Of a stretch of 21,293 bases of DNA, positions 1 to 5,998 are shown piece by piece (the stretch's first letter is position 1; every line of letters begins with the position of its first letter). The stretch lies in NCBI GenBank assembly GCA_938050265.1, contig CALLJT010000058.1, positions 1 to 21,293 on the forward strand, given 5' to 3'. Below the pieces are notes generated by a model. The model made no database searches, had not been told where the DNA came from, and worked only from the letters and a program-made list of their open reading frames with translations. The position numbers and the translations under genes were made by a program. The DNA comes from Candidatus Saccharimonadia bacterium (lineage in GTDB: Bacteria > Patescibacteriota > Saccharimonadia > Saccharimonadales > SZUA-47).

Positions 1-228
1 GTAGACCCTGCGCCGCTCACAGATAGCACCTTAGACGAGCAGCCTATGTCATCGTCACCTGAACCTGAAGAGGCATCTCCTGGCACCCAGTCTGGCGGAC
101 TATTCGGGACTGACCAGCCAGTCGAACCAGCGAGTCAAAACGAAGATCTAGATAAACCATCGTTTTTACGACGCATTAAGAAGAATATTTCCAAAAAAGC
201 ACAAGAACAAACAGATATAAAAGACTAG
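1..228 (+). CDS. ftsZ: C-terminal end of FtsZ (partial, 5' end outside window)
   Basis: The frame is open from the first base of the window, so the ATG at 46 is internal and this is the tail of a longer gene. Seen: an acidic, Pro/Ser/Glu-rich linker of about 55 residues followed by LDKPSFLRRIKKN and a short basic/polar end. Known: FtsZ proteins end with an unstructured linker and a conserved peptide of the form (L)D-x-P-x-F-L-R-(R/K), which docks FtsA, ZipA, SepF and other partners, followed by a short charged variable tail. The match in order and composition is good, including the basic residues after FLRR. The GTPase core lies outside the window, so the call rests on this peptide alone. The stop is TAG at 226-228 and nrdR follows about 120 bases later on the same strand. 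An unrelated protein with a disordered tail is the alternative. Confidence 0.68.
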   Translation, partial: VDPAPLTDSTLDEQPMSSSPEPEEASPGTQSGGLFGTDQPVEPASQNEDLDKPSFLRRIKKNISKKAQEQTDIKD

Positions 229-259
229 TTCTGCAATAAACATTACAACAATAATCCGG

Positions 260-289
260 TTGAAACGTACTGGGTACTAGCGCTAGAAT
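260..289 (+). promoter_or_regulatory. Candidate promoter of nrdR
   Basis: TTGAAA at 260-265 and TAGAAT at 284-289 are separated by 18 bases, a reasonable sigma70-type pair in the 119-base gap before nrdR. A 10-base perfect palindrome, CTAGCGCTAG (277-286), overlaps the -10 element. Transcription would start near 296, next to the NrdR-box match. Confidence 0.4.
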
Positions 290-299
290 TAATGTATGA

Positions 300-315
300 A
301 CGCTATATGTAGTGC
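300..315. promoter_or_regulatory. NrdR-box-like operator
   Basis: The core CTATATGTAG at 303-312, with flanks ACG and TGC, fits the published NrdR box (acaCwAtATaTwGtgt) at 13 of 16 positions, including the whole core except one A-to-G change. It sits about 33 bases before the chosen nrdR start and just downstream of a candidate promoter, which suggests autoregulation. NrdR boxes usually occur in pairs. A weaker palindrome (277-286, centre 26 bp upstream) could be a degenerate partner, but its spacing is not the usual value near 31 bp. Confidence 0.55.
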
Positions 316-347
316 GAACATTACAAAAAAAGGGAGTTAAACGATAT

Positions 348-803
348 ATGCGCTGTCATCAATGTTCTGCTGACGAGACTCGAGTTATTGAGTCGAGAGA
401 AGCCGCGGAAGGTGAAGCAATACGACGTCGACGTGAATGCGTCGCATGTAGTGCGCGGTTCACGACATACGAACGTATTGAGAAGCCACAGCTCATTATC
501 GTTAAAAACGACGGCGCACGACAGCTGTTCAACCGCGATAAGTTGATGGCTGGTATATATCGTGCGTGCGAAAAGACATCTGTCTCCACGATGCAAATAG
601 AGAAGCTTGTACATGATGTTGAGCGAGCACTGTATGCATGCGGAGAGTCAGAAGTGCCGTCTCAGCGCGTCGGGCAAGAAGTCATAGAACGACTTGCTCA
701 GCTCGATGAGGTGGCGTATGTTCGGTTTGCGAGTGTCTATCGTAGGTTCAAAGACATTGAAAGCTTCGAGAAAGAACTCGCTCATATGCGTACAAAAAAA
801 TAA
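348..803 (+). CDS. nrdR: NrdR transcriptional repressor of ribonucleotide reductase
   Basis: NrdR senses ATP/dATP and represses ribonucleotide reductase genes. The 151-residue product has the family's length and order. It starts with an N-terminal zinc ribbon (MRCHQC, then CVAC about 25 residues later, with the basic RRRREC segment before the second pair). An ATP-cone domain follows, beginning near residue 47 (QLIIVKNDGARQLFNRDKL). I chose the ATG at 348 rather than the GTG at 312 for three reasons: family members begin MxCPxC, an AGGGAG ribosome-binding site lies at 331-336, and the 312 start falls inside the NrdR-box match. One small deviation is His in place of the usual Pro in the first CPxC knuckle. 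The gene lies directly upstream of its expected target, nrdJ, in the same orientation. The call is firm. Confidence 0.96.
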   Translation: MRCHQCSADETRVIESREAAEGEAIRRRRECVACSARFTTYERIEKPQLIIVKNDGARQLFNRDKLMAGIYRACEKTSVSTMQIEKLVHDVERALYACGESEVPSQRVGQEVIERLAQLDEVAYVRFASVYRRFKDIESFEKELAHMRTKK

Positions 804-1034
804 AAACAGGCCGGCATAAGAGAACGTCCGTTGCCGGTACATAATCTCATAAATCCAAAGACGAGATTGTGTGTCGGGTGCCGGTGTTCGCGTCGGATTA
901 TGCGAATTGAGAGGCGCATGGTCCGCAGGCCAACTCTCCGGATTATCGGGGTATACGTGTAACAAAAACAATAAAATGTCCGATGGCCAGTCAGGGCCGT
1001 AGGCAGCTAATAACAGAGAAGTGAGGGTACAAAA
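804..1034 (+). promoter_or_regulatory. Structured leader upstream of nrdJ
   Basis: This 231-base gap contains no gene but several helices. CCGGCA (811-816) pairs with TGCCGG (832-837). A 10-bp helix with one G-U pair joins 839-848 and 863-872. TTCGC (887-891) pairs with GCGAA (902-906), and GAGAG (909-913) with CTCTC (934-938). A second TGCCGG at 879-884 could compete for 811-816, and CGGATTAT occurs twice (894-901, 939-946). I see no B12-box typical of a cobalamin riboswitch and no U-tract terminator. The ribosome-binding site for nrdJ (GAGG, 1023-1026) lies at the end. A cis-regulatory RNA for the cobalamin-dependent reductase is plausible but unproven. Confidence 0.4.
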
Positions 1035-3839
1035 ATGTCACAAACAGCACAACTAACGCTGGACCGAAAGTTTACAAAACCAAAAACTCGTGGGTATGAC
1101 GCGATTTCTTGGACAACAAAAGACGCGGTAATTAAGAACCCTATGACCGAGGAATACGTGTTTGAACAACGCGGCATCGAAATGCCAGAGGGTTGGTCAC
1201 TGCACGCTACCAATATCGTAGCGCAGAAATATTTTACCGGTACGCCGGGCACGCCTGGTCGAGAAGCCTCTCTTAAGCAGCTGATCAATCGGGTCGTCGA
1301 CACCGTCACTAAAGAAGGCTCTGCGGGTGGATACTTTGAAACAGACACAGAAGCAGAAACATTTCGCGAAGAGCTCAAATACATACTTGCTACCCAGAGG
1401 GCGGCATTCAACTCACCAGTATGGTTTAACATCGGGGCTATGGACCGACGTCAGCAGGCGAGCGCGTGTTTCATCCTTGGTATCGAAGACTCTATGTCGA
1501 GTATCCTGAACTGGTATAAAGACGAAGGCATGATTTTTAAAGGCGGTTCTGGCGCTGGAGTAAACCTGAGCCCACTACGTTCATCACATGAAGGACTGAG
1601 CAAGAGCGGTGGTTCTGCATCTGGCCCACTGAGCTTCATGAGAGGCGCTGATTCAAGTGCGGGAGCTATTAAGAGCGGCGGCAAAACAAGGCGAGCAGCA
1701 AAAATGGTCATCCTAGATGTTGATCATCCAGATGTCGAAGAGTTTATCTGGTGTAAGGCGATCGAGGAGCGCAAGTCTCGTGCCCTACAAGATGCAGGGT
1801 TTGACATGTCGCTGAACGGTAAAGACGCATTCTCAGTACAGTATCAGAACGCCAATAACTCGGTACGTGTATCTGACGAATTCATGGAAGCAGTCGTGAA
1901 CGACGACGACTGGAACCTTCGTGCAGTGCAGTCTGGTAAGACATTGAGAACAGTAAAAGCACGACACATCTGGCGCCAGATCGCTGAGGCTGCATGGGAG
2001 TGTGCTGATCCAGGACTACAGTTTGACACGACGATTAACAAATGGCACACAACACCAAACGCTGGTCGTATTAATGGGTCAAATCCGTGTTCAGAGTATA
2101 TGCACCTAGACAACTCAGCGTGTAACCTAGCAAGCCTGAACCTTCTGAAATTCTTACGCGACGACGGTACGTTTGATGTCGAAGCATTCAAGCATACGGT
2201 GGAACTCATATTCACCGCCCAGGAAATCCTAGTTGGGTACTCAGAGTACCCAACTGAAGGAATCGCCAAGACAGCTCGCGCATACCGTGAGCTTGGTATT
2301 GGTTATGCAAATCTTGGCGCGCTGCTCATGGCGCAGGGTCTACCATACGACTCACAAGAGGGCCGCGCCCAAGCTGCAGCAATAACTGCACTACTGACAG
2401 GCTACAGTTACGCAACGAGTGCAAAAATCGCTAAGCGTGTTGGTCCATTCGCGGGCTATCAAAAAGACAAAGAAACCATGCAGCACGTACTGCGTATGCA
2501 CAGAGAGGCAGTATCAGACATAGACGCATCGCTTGTGTCTGAAGAGCTCCTGAGTGCCGCTGCAGCCGCGTGGGACGATGCAGTTGAGCTCGGTCAGCAG
2601 TTTGGCGTCCGTAACTCGCAGGCGTCAGTGCTCGCCCCTACAGGAACTATCGGGCTTATGATGGACTGCGATACAACAGGTATTGAGCCAGATCTTGGGC
2701 TTGTGAAGCTGAAAAAACTTGTTGGTGGCGGTACTATGAGCATCGTCAACCAGACAGTGCCTCGTGCGCTGAAGACGCTTGGCTACACGAAAAAACAGGT
2801 TGATGCCATCATTACCTATATCGACACTGAAAAGACGATCCTTGGAGCTCCTGAGTTGAAAGACGAACACATTCCTGTGTTTGCGTGTTCCATGGGTGAC
2901 AACTCTATACACTACCTCGGTCACGTCAAAATGATGGGCGCGACACAGCCGTTTTTGTCAGGTGCGATTAGTAAAACCGTCAACATGCCGGAAGACGCTA
3001 CGGTTGAAGATATCGAACAGCTCCATCTCGATGCATGGAAACTCGGTATTAAAGCAGTGGCTATTTACCGAGACAACTGTAAGGTCGCTCAGCCGCTTTC
3101 TATGGCGAAAAAAGACGACAACAAGAAAGACGCGGAAGAAAGTGTTGCAGAAATAACAACACCAATAGCACCGAATGTCGTCGTGCCGGGTACAGCCGTA
3201 CATCGCCCATTGCCGAAAGTTCGCAGTTCAAAGACGTTTTCGTTCAAAGTTGCTGATCTGAAAGGGTACCTGACAGTCGGTGAGTATGAAGACGGTAAGC
3301 CAGGTGAGATATTCATTGCAGCCGCCAAGACTGGATCGACACTGTCAGGAATAATGGACGCATTTGCTCGCTCTGTCAGTAACGGTCTACAGCACGGCAT
3401 CCCGTTGCGTGTCTACATCGACAGCATGACGCACATGTCGTTTGCTCCTGCTGGGATTACAGATGACCCAGAAATCAGGACGGCTACATCGCTCGTGGAC
3501 TACATAGCACGCAGACTCGCTGCAAGTTACTTGAGTTTTGATGACCGCTTAGAGCTCGGACTCGCATCGTTTGACGACATGCCGGCCGAACAGACAAGCT
3601 TGGTCCCAGAGCCGCTCAGCCAGCCTGTCGCGCCAGCGCCAGTAACACCAGCTGCAGCAGTGTCGCAGCCAGCAGCCACGGAAGCCCCTGTCACTACACA
3701 GGCAGCAGTAACACCTGCTCAGCCAGCCAAAGGCACAACAGAGCAGGCTCCAATGTGTTACTCGTGCGGGAATCAGACGCAGCGGAGTGGTAGCTGCTAT
3801 GTCTGCACAACGTGCGGTTCCACCACGGGCTGCTCCTAG
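1035..3839 (+). CDS. nrdJ: Adenosylcobalamin-dependent (class II) ribonucleoside reductase
   Basis: NrdJ makes deoxyribonucleotides using a radical generated from adenosylcobalamin. The 934-residue product has the class II core. FNSPVWFN (residues 125-132) precedes the first cysteine of the redox pair, C145 (SACF). The active-site finger loop is NPCSE, with N350, radical C352 and E354, and the partner C363 follows at the spacing of 11 known from class II enzymes. The nucleotide-binding segment FKGGSGAGVNLSPLR lies near residues 168-182. A TSCPD-type domain (about residues 735-865) follows the barrel, then an Ala/Pro-rich linker. The zinc-ribbon-like tail has cysteines at 908, 911, 921, 924, 927 and 933, which probably relay electrons from thioredoxin. 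No ATP-cone is visible at the N-terminus. The start is supported by GAGG seven bases upstream. nrdR immediately upstream is its likely regulator. Confidence 0.96.
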   Translation: MSQTAQLTLDRKFTKPKTRGYDAISWTTKDAVIKNPMTEEYVFEQRGIEMPEGWSLHATNIVAQKYFTGTPGTPGREASLKQLINRVVDTVTKEGSAGGYFETDTEAETFREELKYILATQRAAFNSPVWFNIGAMDRRQQASACFILGIEDSMSSILNWYKDEGMIFKGGSGAGVNLSPLRSSHEGLSKSGGSASGPLSFMRGADSSAGAIKSGGKTRRAAKMVILDVDHPDVEEFIWCKAIEERKSRALQDAGFDMSLNGKDAFSVQYQNANNSVRVSDEFMEAVVNDDDWNLRAVQSGKTLRTVKARHIWRQIAEAAWECADPGLQFDTTINKWHTTPNAGRINGSNPCSEYMHLDNSACNLASLNLLKFLRDDGTFDVEAFKHTVELIFTAQEILVGYSEYPTEGIAKTARAYRELGIGYANLGALLMAQGLPYDSQEGRAQAAAITALLTGYSYATSAKIAKRVGPFAGYQKDKETMQHVLRMHREAVSDIDASLVSEELLSAAAAAWDDAVELGQQFGVRNSQASVLAPTGTIGLMMDCDTTGIEPDLGLVKLKKLVGGGTMSIVNQTVPRALKTLGYTKKQVDAIITYIDTEKTILGAPELKDEHIPVFACSMGDNSIHYLGHVKMMGATQPFLSGAISKTVNMPEDATVEDIEQLHLDAWKLGIKAVAIYRDNCKVAQPLSMAKKDDNKKDAEESVAEITTPIAPNVVVPGTAVHRPLPKVRSSKTFSFKVADLKGYLTVGEYEDGKPGEIFIAAAKTGSTLSGIMDAFARSVSNGLQHGIPLRVYIDSMTHMSFAPAGITDDPEIRTATSLVDYIARRLAASYLSFDDRLELGLASFDDMPAEQTSLVPEPLSQPVAPAPVTPAAAVSQPAATEAPVTTQAAVTPAQPAKGTTEQAPMCYSCGNQTQRSGSCYVCTTCGSTTGCS

Positions 3840-3850
3840 ACGCATGCACC

Positions 3851-4246
3851 GCCACCCCCCCTCTGCTCACTGGCATAGCCAGTGATGCCAGGGGTGGCTC
3901 TCGGCGCATTTCGCCCGTTTCGGCATGATATGCTCGCTCACCGTATGTTTATACGGCTCGCTGCACAATCACGCCAAAACGGACAAACTGCATCCGAGTG
4001 CAAGCGCCTAATGTCGTCATTCCAGCTCGGTGCTAGCCTAAAGACTTTCTCATCGCGCGGGGTTCCGATGCGGAACTCCGGCTGCTCTCCCTCCGGAACC
4101 TAAATCTGCTTACCGCGGAATGAATCCACCGACACAGATAACTAAAGGAACTGGGGCAAGCGCGTTTAGAGTATTAAACCTGCAGAGAACGGGAAGTTGG
4201 CTGCAGGGAAATAAACTAAGCGAGATAGACCTAGGGGGTCTGTGGC
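3851..4246. ncRNA. Candidate structured RNA of unknown class (strand undecided)
   Basis: This 396-base stretch of the 580-base gap after nrdJ has no convincing reading frame but is rich in complementarity. Its two ends can pair: GCCAC plus CCCCC (3851-3861) with GGGGG and GTGGC (4234-4246), 10 bp around an internal loop. The same 5' arm can instead pair locally with GGGGTGGC (3891-3898), enclosing the hairpin 3868-3884. Other hairpins are 3941-3956, 4062-4076 (GTTCCG/CGGAAC) and 4179-4207 (CCTGCAG/CTGCAGG). CGGAACC at 4094-4100 competes for GGTTCCG (4061-4067). Terminal closure and size resemble RNase P RNA or tmRNA. However, I find neither the RNase P signature boxes nor a tRNA-like end with a T-arm and CCA. 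A minus-strand patch (4081-4098, CCGGAGGGAGAGCAGC) resembles the SRP RNA apical loop, but with one extra base pair. Confidence 0.4.
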
Positions 4247-4289
4247 AAAAAAATATCTAGGACATAATCGAAGTTCGATTATGTCCTAG
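4247..4289 (-). terminator. Intrinsic terminator, minus-strand orientation
   Basis: A perfect 15-bp inverted repeat (4257-4271 with 4275-4289, loop of 3) is followed on the minus strand by ATATTTTTTT (complement of 4247-4256). There is no U-tract on the plus side. It is the second of two back-to-back minus-facing terminators. Confidence 0.7.
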
Positions 4290-4293
4290 AAGG

Positions 4294-4319
4294 AAAAATA
4301 CCGGCACTTTCGTGCCGGT
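4294..4319 (-). terminator. Intrinsic terminator with GAAA tetraloop, minus-strand orientation
   Basis: ACCGGCAC (4300-4307) pairs with GTGCCGGT (4312-4319). Read on the minus strand, the loop is a GNRA-type GAAA and the stem is followed by ATTTTTCC. With the adjacent 4247-4289 hairpin, it would end minus-strand transcription coming from the 4731-5495 gene, more than 400 bases past that gene's stop codon. Confidence 0.65.
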
Positions 4320-4419
4320 AGGTAGGAATAATTATGTCAGGTTAGTCCTAGTTGTACAACACAGTATTTTTTCTTGCTGTGCATAACTCATAAACTCAAA
4401 AATTACATAAGGATACAAG

Positions 4420-4734
4420 ATGTCAAAATCACAATCGCATAAGAGGGCTCAAGCAAAGGCAGCGGGCAGGGGCGGACAAACGGAAGTTAGGCTAAGTGGG
4501 TCTAGACGACTTGATGCACTCACAAAGGGCGGCAACCGGGCTACGGAAGTTGAGCGGAGCGGAACTTTAAAAGGCAACGTAATGGCGGCAAGAAGACTGC
4601 GAGATAGTAATGCTATACAGAAGGTGTTACAGGTCCCAAATCAACACTTCGAAGTTGCGAAAACGGCTATGCGTAGAGAGGGAGTAAAAGGGACAGTCAA
4701 GAACATGGGTTCAACAAAAAGGCATTCGGTCTAA
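4420..4734 (+). CDS. Small basic protein of unknown function
   Basis: I do not recognise a named family. The 104-residue product is strongly basic (rich in Lys and Arg), with no cysteines and no membrane segment. It contains SGSRRLDALTKGG, RATEVERSG, a helical AARRLRDSNAIQKVLQVP stretch and a C-terminal MRREGVKGTVKNMGSTKRH. The internal phrasing looks like a conserved folded protein rather than a chance frame. The start is supported by AAGGA at 4408-4412, six bases before the ATG. The gene converges on the minus-strand gene at 4731-5495, and the two stop codons overlap by four bases. Nucleic-acid binding is possible from the charge, but that is inference only. Confidence 0.75.
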   Translation: MSKSQSHKRAQAKAAGRGGQTEVRLSGSRRLDALTKGGNRATEVERSGTLKGNVMAARRLRDSNAIQKVLQVPNQHFEVAKTAMRREGVKGTVKNMGSTKRHSV

Positions 4735-5495
4735 GTCTTGAAGTAGCGGCGGGATTGGGCCCAGCCGGTGGCGGTCACTGTGCCGCGACGGGTGAGGGTT
4801 TGTATGTAGTGGGCGACTCTGCGAGGTGGGAGGTTGAGTGCGCGGGCTATCGAGGCGTTGGTTGTTGGGCTATGCTTTGCGACGTACGCAGTGATCGCGT
4901 TGAGGTTTTCCTGTGCGACTCTTTGGCGGGCTTGAACACCTTTGCGACTCAGTGATTTCTGATTCGTCTTAGCATAGAGCGCAGCCGCAGCTTTGAGCTC
5001 TTTTGGGGTGAGCGCAGCTACTGCCGCGGGCACACCCGGGGTCTTCGGCTGTATGGGCTTATTTGGCTTCTTTGGTGTGGTTGGTTTTTCTGTAACCTGA
5101 GGCTTTTTGGACACTACTGGGGTGACTTCTGGATTTTGGGCCGGAGCTTCTACTGGTTCCTCTTTTTTGACCTCCGGGGCAGCGCCTGCTTGTTGTGCGG
5201 GCTCTGGCTGAGCAACTGATCCTGGGTTTTCAGTGGCCGGCCTTGTTGGCTGTTCTTCGCTCGACGGTTCAGGTTGTTCTGGCTCGAGAACTGTTGTATC
5301 TTCTTCGGCCGGCGCAGGCTCGACTGGAGCAGGAGCACTCGGCGCTTCTCCACTCGGTATCTCGGGTGTTCGTATCTCCGAGGATTCTACTGCTGGTTCG
5401 GGCGCATCGTCCAGAGGGCTGTCGTAGGTAGACTCTCCTGCTTCACCAATGGGTGCCTGCTGAGATATTGGTATCTCATCTTGTTCTCTATCCAT
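4731..5495 (-). CDS. Winged-helix/HTH protein with long disordered Pro/Glu-rich N-terminal region
   Basis: The 254-residue product has two parts. Residues 1 to about 155 are low complexity, dominated by Pro, Glu, Ala and Thr, turning Lys/Pro-rich toward the end (KKPNKPIQPK), with no signal peptide. The C-terminal 90 residues look like a compact helical DNA-binding domain: NLNAITAYVAKHSPTTNASI, then ARALNLPPRRVAHYIQTLTR as recognition helix, then RGTVTATGWAQSRRYFKT as a beta wing. This fits a winged-helix fold. The first part could be a spacer or interaction arm. The start codon lies only six bases from a TATTAT -10-like element (5502-5507 on the complementary strand), so the mRNA may be nearly leaderless. 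The gene is divergent from the thioredoxin-fold gene and overlaps the 4420-4734 gene tail to tail. The target is unknown. Confidence 0.8.
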   Translation of the reverse strand: MDREQDEIPISQQAPIGEAGESTYDSPLDDAPEPAVESSEIRTPEIPSGEAPSAPAPVEPAPAEEDTTVLEPEQPEPSSEEQPTRPATENPGSVAQPEPAQQAGAAPEVKKEEPVEAPAQNPEVTPVVSKKPQVTEKPTTPKKPNKPIQPKTPGVPAAVAALTPKELKAAAALYAKTNQKSLSRKGVQARQRVAQENLNAITAYVAKHSPTTNASIARALNLPPRRVAHYIQTLTRRGTVTATGWAQSRRYFKT

Positions 5496-5539
5496 ATCTC
5501 AATAATACAGCAGGGTATCCTTGCAGTTCATTAATTTTT

Positions 5540-5565
5540 TATGCATTAGATATCAAATATGCATA
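5540..5565. promoter_or_regulatory. Palindromic candidate operator between divergent genes
   Basis: TATGCAT (5540-5546) and ATGCATA (5559-5565) are perfect inverted arms around a 12-base spacer that itself contains the palindrome GATATC (5549-5554). It lies in the 90-base gap between the winged-helix gene (leftward) and the thioredoxin-fold gene (rightward), overlapping where rightward promoter elements would be (TTGCAG at 5521-5526 is a possible -35). It is a natural candidate binding site for the divergent winged-helix protein, by inference. Confidence 0.4.
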
Positions 5566-5585
5566 GTGGTACACTAGAGAGTATT

Positions 5586-5855
5586 ATGAGGGTTACGGTT
5601 ATTTTTAGAGAGCGCAGCGATCATGCACGTGGGGTGCATGAGTTTATTGAACTCGTCGAGCGACGGTATCCAGGTAAACGTGTTCACACGCTTGAGTTAG
5701 ACTCACGCAGTGGTGCAGCAGAAGCGACGCTGTATGACATAAAAAGATATCCGGCAATACTAGTGACACGACCAAACGGAAGCATTGCACAACTCTGGGA
5801 AGGCCTCCCACTACCACTCGTAGACGAAATCGGCTCCCTAATCAAAGACGACTAA
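5586..5855 (+). CDS. Small thioredoxin-fold protein lacking the CxxC motif
   Basis: The 89-residue product begins MRVTVIFRERSDHARGVHEF and continues with an amphipathic helix, a central strand (VHTLELD), a helix ending LYDIKRYPAILVTR and a final strand/helix pair. This order, with Pro in the RYPAILV position typical of the thioredoxin cis-proline, supports a thioredoxin-like fold. The active-site cysteines are absent: the segment after the first strand reads RERSDHAR and there is no Cys in the protein. Ordinary disulfide exchange is therefore unlikely, and a binding or structural role is more plausible. I chose the ATG at 5586 over 5559 because residue 10 opens the fold and the upstream ATG lies in the palindromic promoter segment. 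It is divergent from the winged-helix gene. Confidence 0.75.
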   Translation: MRVTVIFRERSDHARGVHEFIELVERRYPGKRVHTLELDSRSGAAEATLYDIKRYPAILVTRPNGSIAQLWEGLPLPLVDEIGSLIKDD

Positions 5856-5925
5856 CCAACCCACATCGATCCACGTCACATCAACCCATACTCACCCCCC
5901 CACAGCCCCATATCACACACGCCAT

Positions 5926-5951
5926 ACCCAAGGGCCTGGCCCTTAACAGAT
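5926..5951 (+). repeat. Left REP-like inverted repeat
   Basis: The exact reverse complement of 6642-6667. It contains a 15-base near-perfect palindrome (5930-5944) followed by AACAGAT on the gene-proximal side. It could fold as a single-strand hairpin for recognition by the transposase. Confidence 0.85.
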
Positions 5952-5998
5952 GGCGATTTCGCAAGTTCACAATTTTGGCGTAGTATGAGGGTATGCCC

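Noticed and set aside
312..347. GTG start giving a 12-residue longer NrdR
   Set aside because: NrdR proteins begin directly with the zinc ribbon, the ATG at 348 has a good ribosome-binding site, and 312 lies within the NrdR-box match.
804..1034. Cobalamin riboswitch upstream of nrdJ
   Set aside because: No B12-box-like GCCACTG or AGCCAGGAGACC element could be found, so only a generic structured leader is claimed.
3882..4103. 73-residue reading frame on the plus strand
   Set aside because: It lies across the highly self-complementary segment, has no ribosome-binding site and has unnatural composition. The base pairing explains the sequence better.
3851..4246. tmRNA on the plus strand: a tag-like frame (GCC AAA ACG... 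ending GCC TAA near 3973-4011) and an ACTAAGC segment near 4214
   Set aside because: No 5' acceptor/D-like GAUUCGAC element, no GUUCRA T-arm and no CCA-adjacent acceptor strand. A permuted tmRNA would need its T-arm inside nrdJ, where none is seen.
3851..4246. RNase P RNA, because the ends pair and the minus strand has GATGAGAAAGTC
   Set aside because: The CR-I box GAGGAAAGUC is not matched properly and the CR-V box (ACAGAA...GGCUUA) is absent on both strands at the right end.
4257..4289. tRNA T-arm (GAAGTTCGATTATG) in the hairpin
   Set aside because: The bases around TTCGATT do not make a 5-bp T-stem. The segment is simply a perfect 15-bp hairpin with a minus-strand U-tract.
5881..5925. 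CRISPR or tandem repeat in the C-rich stretch before the transposase
   Set aside because: Only low-complexity CA/CCC sequence, with no regular repeat unit.
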